Assembly: GCA_958510875.1 (NCBI GenBank)
Contig: OY294067.1
Span: forward strand, 197,157,401-197,221,400
Direction of reading: 5' to 3'
DNA length: 64,000 nucleotides
DNA from: Endomychus coccineus
Lineage: Eukaryota; Arthropoda; Insecta; Coleoptera; Endomychidae
A program made the translations under genes and the position numbers. A model generated the notes under the pieces. It searched no databases. It was not told where the DNA came from and worked only from the letters and a program-made list of their open reading frames with translations. Below, piece after piece: positions 57,017-64,000 of the stretch (its first letter is position 1; each line of letters begins with the position of its first letter).

Positions 57017-57229
57017 GTCAAAGTATACAGGTCTGCCGGAGCCTCCCTTCCATCGTTTCTCGAGCTAGGTGACGTCACTAAGCTCCTCCAATCACAGCCT
57101 TGCAAGTAACAACACCATATTATGTCGTCGTCAATAACATTGAATAAACGGGATACACGACCAATCAGCTTGCACTAAAATTTTTAAAAAGAGAAGAAGA
57201 GAGGCTCCGGCAGACCTGTATACTTTGAC
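57017..57229. mobile_element. 213-bp MITE with 29-bp terminal inverted repeats
   Basis: Arms 57017-57045 and 57201-57229 are exact reverse complements (gtcaaagtatacaggtctgc onward), each flanked by TA (57015-57016 and 57230-57231). No ORF inside. TA flanks point to a Tc1/mariner-type or similar TA-targeting source transposase, which is not present in this window. Confidence 0.75.
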
Positions 57230-57231
57230 TA

Positions 57232-60016
57232 TGCTCATGTCTATGTACCGCATGTCAAGAAGAATCGATTCCATGGAAATTGCATAGTAAATATGTGTAT
57301 ATATGTCTATATTCATATCATATCGTGGAAAACTGACAAATGTGATTATTCCGGAAACCTGTAATTATACGGTTCTGGTATATGGTTCATAATTATACTT
57401 CAATTGAGAGTCGATTAGTAAATAATTGGAGAATAAAGGTGATAATTGCATCATCACATTTTTGTAGGAATGTTCTTCTATAAATTCTCCTTAGTTGTCT
57501 TCCAGCAAAATTCTCTCAAACAATCATGGAATTCTAAGAGTACTAGTCAGTATACTCGTAAGAACTTAAATAGATTCTGGGAAATGAGAGAAGGAAATGA
57601 TACCTATACTTGTTTGAAGCTAAGAATGGGAATTCGACTGCCTTCGAGTTTGTTTTTCATCATAATCCTCCTTAATTAATTCGGAAGAGCACAAAGCCGG
57701 TTTGGACACGGAAACACTTGAATCACTTGATAATTGGTTCCATTGTCCGGAACATTGAACGGACTAGTTCGAGAATAATGTCCTCCAACTTGACAGTTAT
57801 TGTCTGTGAATCAAATTGTTAATGAGGAAATGACAAGTATTTTGAAGTTTTGGAATGCTCATTTGATTAATTATGTTCATTCATGAAATTAATAACGACA
57901 TGTCGTGCGAGTTTAACTGTTCGTGCATTCATTTAATATGGTCTTCTTATTGTGCCGAACCTACAATTAGACAAGCAAAATTCGCTCCTAATAACTAGTC
58001 GGGTCTATGTTATTACCCATTTTACGTATGAAAAGTTTGTGAACAATTATCTCGTCTAATTTCTTATAGGTATAAACTTCACCGTAGATGATTTAATGTT
58101 CAAATCATTCCTCTCGCTATTCTTATATCAATCATAACATGAAATATTTCCCCGCCATGTAGAATATTCAACATTTATCAAATGTAACGATTAGTCGGTC
58201 TTCCTCTGAATAACTAGAATGCCTATCTGAAATTTTAGTTGAATTAATTATCGGGTAAACAAACAGTGTTATCAACGCGAAAGTAAGCTATTATTATTCC
58301 ATAACTGATGTCATATAAAGTTGTAGAACTTCGTAAATGAAGAGCTTTTAGAAATAGTAACAATCATAATCTAAAACGAATTAATATGACAGTAGCTTGA
58401 ATCAATTACTGAATCTGCTCAAAACAAACAAGACCTGATTATCGAAGAGAAATTGATATATGCTCATAATCCAAAAAAAAATTATAATAACACTAAAAAC
58501 ATTGACTAACAAGAAAAATTCACCTTTACCGAAGAAAAATATTTTCGAAGAAAATCAAAAAATTTTGAAGTTGTGTCAGATCAAGGCAAGGCTGAAATGT
58601 GCAATTATTTTTGTTAATGCTGATTCGATATCATGAAGGACACTGTGGGAGAAACCAAAGTCACGTGATGAGGAGTCAGGCTTGCCAAGACGACTACCGC
58701 TAGAGGAAGGGCTTGTTGGAATATAGACAGGTTGCACTCCCCATCGGGTTCTATGTGACGTCAGAAGCCAAGTGATTGCACAACGCTCCTCATTATATAA
58801 TATGCTAGCTCATCATATACTATGCGAATAGGTCCTGTTGCAGATACACAACGACTGCGTGTTAGAACTGCCACTGTTGGAATGTGTTCAACATGAAAAA
58901 CGGAATTACTAAAAATTAACGATATTGACAGGACATGATGAAACTCTGAAAAACGTATTATTGCTGAAAAACGTCTTTCAATAAAGAAGCGAAGGTAGCA
59001 GAATGTGAACCATGATAGTGCCTCGCTCACTGAATTATGGGTGCGATTCTGAATTATTCGACATCGGTGTGGAATTTAAATTCCGTAAGGTTACCTAGCG
59101 ATGTGAATATTGGAGTTACAGTGAACGTCTTGTGTCATATTCAATAAGGCTGAACGTAAGATATGTATCCACATCGCCCCCATATGTGTGGTGTCAATAT
59201 AGCGCCTAACGTCAGATTAATAGACACAATGTGAGAATAATAATGAATACAAGCTGTCCGATCTTCTGCCAATACGACTTTTTGCGAAATTTAAAATTCG
59301 ATTCATTATCACTATTACTAAAATAGTGATAGAGTTTTAATAGTGATTTAAAGAAAACAGGAAAGCATATCATTACTTGAGATAAGGTATATAATACTTC
59401 AAAAACTGATTAATTGTTCTATTATAACTAGTACCTACCTATAAGGCGAAAAAGAATATTTGGTGGTTTGGAAACATGAGAAAGAGATTATGTGTATAGG
59501 ATGGGAATTGTGGCTCATACCTTGCATAAACTAGCTCTAAAACTAGATTCGATTGGGAACAGATATACCTGAGAGTACCTACTAAGTAACGCGGCATAAA
59601 CTATTCAATAGATCCAGATCTTGATAAGGACCATGTTACTAGAAGTATAATAAAAGTACAAATAGGGGATATCAAGGAACATGTTATCAAAAAAATTTGG
59701 AAAATGTTGGGAAATCGAAGAATAAAGACTTTTAAATGGGAGTGCCGAAAAGGCAAGAATATATTATGATCAAATAACACAAGTTTAATGTGATATTATC
59801 AATAATATCAATCATTATCTAGTAGCATATGAAGACAGGGGAAAATTGGAAACAAATGTGGTTAAGTTTCGGAATACAAAAGTAGTAGACATGAAAGTAC
59901 CTGATTTTCTAATCAATTTTTCACTCCTCAGATATTTCCATTCCCAAACATATCTCAATAATAACAAATAAGTTTGCTACTCAGATATTCTTTTCATTTT
60001 ATGGACTAACGCACTT
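57232..60016. other. No gene seen
   Basis: 2.8 kb of AT-rich sequence. Scattered short open frames (57446-57679, 58761-59030) have no recognisable domain or repeat match and no convincing splice or promoter context. Confidence 0.4.
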
Positions 60017-60640
60017 CTATAGATTTGTTATATAAAAAAAATCCTTTTTGCAGATATAAGTATTTACTATGTTCTCTTTTAGATAATTTTGTCTAATTTG
60101 TTTTCCCAAATTAGCTATTTCATTGACTTCCAATTCATCAAGCCTTGGCTCTGAATCTCGTTCTTCTACATTATCCTCATTTAATAGTACTGTAATTTCT
60201 TGCAGTGTCATATTATGTAATATCATCCATGCTTATATAATATCTGCCTTGCTTGGATGGTATAACATAAATCTCTGCCTTGATAAACAACAAAATCTCC
60301 TCTCTCATGTTCCATTTGTGCGTTCTATGACATTACGTTTCCTGTGAGTGTATTATGCTGCATTTTTGAAAATGGAGTAAAAGCCAGAATTCAATTCCAT
60401 ATTCACTGTCTCAAATAGAATAGGATCCTCTACCACCTTCACGATAATAGTTTTTCAGTGATTCCGGACTTCTGAGGTTCTGAATATGGCAGAATCATGT
60501 ACCGAGTGAGGATATCTAGCATCTACTGCTATATATATACATTTTGATTCGCTTAGCATATATGCATAACATTGATAGAATGTCTTCCTTCCTGTATAGA
60601 CGGATGACTCTCATCAATTGTGCCTCTTATGCCCTAATTT
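60017..60640 (-). pseudogene. PIF/Harbinger transposase fragment
   Basis: The minus strand, read across several frames, shows GIRGTIDESHP (a degenerate catalytic G-T-I-D block), AVDARYPHSVHDSAIFRTSE, LKNYYREGGRGSY with EFWLLLHFQKCSIIHSQET, VIERTNGT, and finally AWMILHNMTLQEITVLLNED. These blocks in this order match the DDE nuclease of PIF/Harbinger (HARBI1-like) proteins, which normally end in a conserved C-x-LHN segment like the last one. At least four frame changes and several stops show it is long dead. No terminal repeats or accompanying Myb-like gene were seen. Confidence 0.7.
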
Positions 60641-61219
60641 TCATGAAATGCCACCTGATTTGTAATATGAAAATTGTTTAGTTTGTTGGTTAAGATAATC
60701 AATTTCCTGAACAAATATACACGACACATAAACATTCAATAACGTGGCGAACACATCATTCAATAATGAAGGTTCTAAAATAATATATTGCACAGGAAGA
60801 AGGTAGCTAATACATGAAGCTGATTTAATTCAAGAAGCAATCCAACATCAACATGGAGGTGGAATGAAACAAACTGTATCACTGAAACACTCAGACATTT
60901 ACGAAGAGAATATTATTACATTCCAATGTGAGAATATACAGCTAACTTCATTGCTGATTGAGAAATTTGCGAGAGGAGCAAATATGAAAGAAATCCACCT
61001 ATCATACGAATATATACTCGTATGATGTTCATAGACGCACTCACAGACCCTTTATGGGAATGCATATCGTATTTCATTCAATCATCAGAGAAGACATGGG
61101 GCAATTCAAAACAACAAATAGAGAACCTATTAAACAATTAATGAAATATGCGATTATTAGATACAACTACTCCATTCCCAATAGTAATAACGATTCTTGA
61201 CCCAGGTATGAATTATATA
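60641..61219. other. No gene seen
   Basis: Between the Harbinger fragment and the PLE palindrome. No supported feature; it may include the rest of the Harbinger element. Confidence 0.35.
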
Positions 61220-61280
61220 TGAATTGTCAGGAAATAGGTCACATTAGCACTTATGCTCTATATTTTCTCATCTTTACTTA

Positions 61281-61309
61281 CGTTTCGGTCTCACGACCAT
61301 CTACAGAAG
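61281..61309 (-). other. Hammerhead-like hairpin in PLE3 (left copy)
   Basis: The minus strand reads CTTCTGTAGATGGTC, GTGA loop, then GACCGAAACG. It has the same layout as the 7043-7077 motif (CTGAAGATGG-stem-CCGAAACGT) with one core change (CTGT for CTGA), in a different PLE family. A weaker copy faces it at about 63469-63502 (ccatggtcgtgagaacgaaa). Confidence 0.45.
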
Positions 61310-61619
61310 ACTTATGTCTAAGACTGGATTAGTTACAACTAATTGTATTAGACAAAGCGTCCTAATCGAATCAATCTCAATTAAAATGTCCACGTCGCCG
61401 AAACGAACAGAAATACGAATAATCGGAATTGTAACACATCAATGTTATAAGTAAAATATATCAAGAATCCACTGTTAAGCAGTACTCTTAATGAATGCGA
61501 GTTCATGTCAACAAAGTCTATGAACGACTGAAAACGGGAACATCAGGTTCAAGTATCCACTTTCAAACCAGATGTTTGATTTACGAGCTAATGAGAAGGT
61601 TTCTCAGTTATTGAACATA

Positions 61620-62565
61620 TACTATTGACACTCTGCCTAAAATATACTTTTAGCATTATGAAGACGCATGTAGGAATTTGTAAGAGTTCTAATTAATTGG
61701 GTTAGTATGAATCTGACTTAGTGTCTGAATATCTGTCCTACGTTTTACAGATTTGGAGTCATGTTTCATGTGAATCATCTCCAGAATAGATCCTTCATAT
61801 TAATTGGTTTCCTTAGTTGAAAAATCATTGTTATTGTAATCGAATCAATGGTTATAATCAAACCAGTGTTTAGCGATGTCGTTGGAATTTTCTAAGTTTT
61901 TGTTTTTTGTGCTATACTTATGGCCATACATTCTTTTTTGTAAATATTGTTTAGAGATTCAAGTATAAGTTCCATCGCAATCTGGAGGATTCAATATGTA
62001 TACTGTGTGGGTTTGTTTATCTTTTGGTATCAAAGGTTTTAGATTTGAGAAATATTCCCCAAGTCAGTCAAGTAGGCTTATGCGCGACATTCATATCATA
62101 CTTTTCCAAACATTTCTTTATTTCCTCTGAGGTCTCCGGAATGTATGCTAATGTTATAAAATTGTCTGTATTATTTTTATGTTATTTATATATGAAGATC
62201 CATTATAGATTTCGTTTATTCTTTTTTCAATGATAGGATTGAAAAACGTTTTTGGGAAGCCATTCATTTCCAGTGTATTACGAACAATTTTTAAATTTTT
62301 GAGACGGTCCTCTGCGTGATGTAACCGCACGATCTGTAAGGTTGTTCATAACACTTTTTTTATAACACGTTGGTGCTACGGGATTGGAATGAAGATAACG
62401 TCGAGACCAAACTTCTTTAGTAAACCACGAAGTTTTTATCTTCCCTTCTGAATCATGCCTAATGTTGATATCTAGGAAATTTATGTTTTTGTTCACTTCT
62501 ATTTCACAAGTTAATTGAAGTTTACAGTGGAAATTGTTAAGGTACGTGATTAATAAATATAACAA
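61620..62565 (-). pseudogene. PLE3 RT C-terminus plus GIY-YIG, left copy
   Basis: 62565-62278 encodes the end of the RT/thumb: NINFLDINIRHDSEG, KTSWFTKEVWSRRYLHSNPV and YKKSVMNNLTDRAV. Further along the minus strand, out of frame, come LIPKDKQTHTVYILNPPDCDG (degenerate start of the GIY-YIG domain) and DIAKHWFDYNH...STKETN...RSILEMIHMKHDSKSV, the end of that domain. Stops are numerous. Confidence 0.72.
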
Positions 62566-62569
62566 TTAA

Positions 62570-63130
62570 CTTGTGAAATAGGACTAAACAAAAACATAAA
62601 TTTCCTAGATATGAACATTATGCATGATGCAGATGAGAAAAGAAAAACATAGTGGTTTACTGAATGACTTTGGTCTCAACGTTATCTTCATTCCAATTCC
62701 GTTGCACCAACATGTTATAAAAAAAGTGTTATAAACAGCCTTACAGATCGCGTCGTTAAATTTTCCACGCAGAGGAACGTCCCAAAAGTGTAAAAATTGT
62801 TCCTAATACATTGGAAATGAATGGCTTACATTACTGGAATCTCTAAACAATATATACAAAAAAGAATGTATGGCCGTAAGTATAACACAAGAAGCAAAAA
62901 CTTAGAAAATTCCACCGCCTTTGCTAAGCACTGCTTTGATTGAAATCATCAATTCGATCACAATAATGTAAATGTTTCAACTAAGGAAACCAATTATTAT
63001 AAAAGATCTATTGTGGAGATGATTCACATGAAACGTGACTCCAAATCTGTGAATCATAGGACAGATATCCGGACACTAAGTCAGATTTATACTAACTCAA
63101 TTAATTAAAACTCTTGAAAATTCCTACATC
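62570..63130 (+). pseudogene. PLE3 RT C-terminus plus GIY-YIG, right copy
   Basis: Plus-strand mirror of the left copy: NKNINFLDMNIMHDADEK, LWSQRYLHSNSVAPTCYKKS, then KYNTRSKNLENSTAFAKHCFD and YYKRSIVEMIHMKRDSKSVN. Broken by stops and a ~350-bp deletion relative to the left copy. Confidence 0.7.
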
Positions 63131-63560
63131 CGTGTTTTTAATGTAAGGTAGGTAGAATGTCAATAATGTATTTCCAATAGCTAACAAACCTTTTTCTATT
63201 AGCTCGTAAATCTAACATCTGGTTTGAAAGTGGATACTTGAACCTGATGTTCTCGTTTTTAGTCGTTCATAGACTTTGTTGACATTAACTCGCATTTATT
63301 AAGAGTACTGATTAACAGTGGGTTCTTGATGTATTATACTTATAACATTGATGTGTTACAATTTCAATTATTCGTGTTTCTGTTCGTTTCGGCGGCACTT
63401 TGATTCAGATTGGTGCGATAAGGACGCTTTGTATAATACAATCAATTAAGTGTAATCATTAATACGAGTCTCCTAACCATGGTCGTGAGAACGAAACATA
63501 CGTAGAAACGAGGAAATATGAAGTATAAGTGTTAATGTGACCTATTTCCCGAAAATTTAT

Positions 63561-64000
63561 ATATAATTCACAATAGTACTAACCTAACCAGGTTAGAATT
63601 GGCATACTAGACTGTGAGTCCCATTTTATATATTTGATGACATACCCATGTGTAGTAGTTACCTACAAACGCATGAAGCCCCATCAGCGATTATGGAAGG
63701 ATTGATGTAAAATAACTGCATACCAAGGACCGTGTGTGTAATGCAAGAAATGAACAAATAAACAATTTCTTTAAGTCAGGTGGAACAGTTTATAAGATAC
63801 TAGCTATAAATATAACAGAAATGAATCAGGCAAAAAATAGTCGAGTGGTACAGATATTATTAAATACTAACTGAATTATTTTCAAGAAATTTAGCTCGTA
63901 TACAAATTTATGTAGAACTGAACATTTGGAATATCCAAGACAACCTATTCGTACAGCCAGCAAGCAACGAGCAGCACAAGCTTAGGAATTCAAGATATAT
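63561..64000. other. No gene seen
   Basis: AT-rich sequence after the PLE3 palindrome; cctaacctggttag near 63586-63600 is a small palindromic stretch. Nothing else supported. Confidence 0.35.

Larger units (their letters stand above)
61220..63560. mobile_element. Penelope-like element 3: head-to-head palindrome
   Basis: Two 5'-truncated copies of one PLE 3' half face each other with the junction near 62566. The left copy (62565 down to 61220) and right copy (62566-63560) mirror each other across ~1 kb with many differences. Both include the same protein blocks and the same terminal hairpin. Arrangement is as in PLE1. Confidence 0.8.

Noticed and set aside
60123..60347. Plus-strand 74-codon ORF at 60123-60347
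   Set aside because: It is antisense to the Harbinger transposase remnant and serine-rich only because of that.

Overview
The window looks like a repeat-dominated stretch of an AT-rich animal genome, most likely an insect. The evidence is the transposon mix: Penelope-like elements (PLEs) with reverse transcriptase (RT) and GIY-YIG endonuclease, Ty3/gypsy elements, R2-type non-LTR fragments, a P-type THAP transposon and a PIF/Harbinger fragment. Long (TA)n runs and a ~143-bp satellite add to this. I could not support any ordinary host protein-coding gene. The species cannot be named from the sequence.

Layout. 1-5.7 kb: two large imperfect palindromes; the second is a PLE with an inverted, 5'-truncated partner. 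6.4-11.1 kb: a short palindromic-motif repeat, a PLE fragment with a hammerhead-like hairpin, a ~390-bp inverted unit carrying tRNA-like sequences, and a nearly complete but frameshifted PLE. 11.1-15.9 kb: three decayed R2-type elements (RT, C-X2-C-X8-H-X4-C knuckle, restriction-like endonuclease), two of them tail to tail.

14.2-33.5 kb: a 7,009-bp tandem duplication containing an R2-type fragment and a gypsy element (438-bp LTRs, Lys-type primer site, Gag start, integrase, possible env). The second copy was later hit by a 5.2-kb LTR element (24523-29712). Its single 616-codon ORF joins a coiled-coil Gag-like region to an integrase, with no protease, RT or RNase H. 32.8-38.1 kb: the rest of the gypsy pol and older pieces of the same family.

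38.9-44.7 kb: a second, better preserved gypsy element (gag and pol, two frameshifts). 45.4-52.1 kb: ~143-bp satellite blocks interrupted by LTRs of that family. 52571-55976: a complete-looking P-type element with a perfect 30-bp terminal repeat, 8-bp target duplication, recognisable introns and a broken frame. 56-64 kb: a TA-flanked MITE, a Harbinger transposase fragment, and a head-to-head pair of PLE 3' halves.

Functionally this is layered transposon insertion, duplication and decay. The only large intact single-ORF element is the Gag-integrase LTR element. All identities come from reading motifs by eye; no database search was possible.
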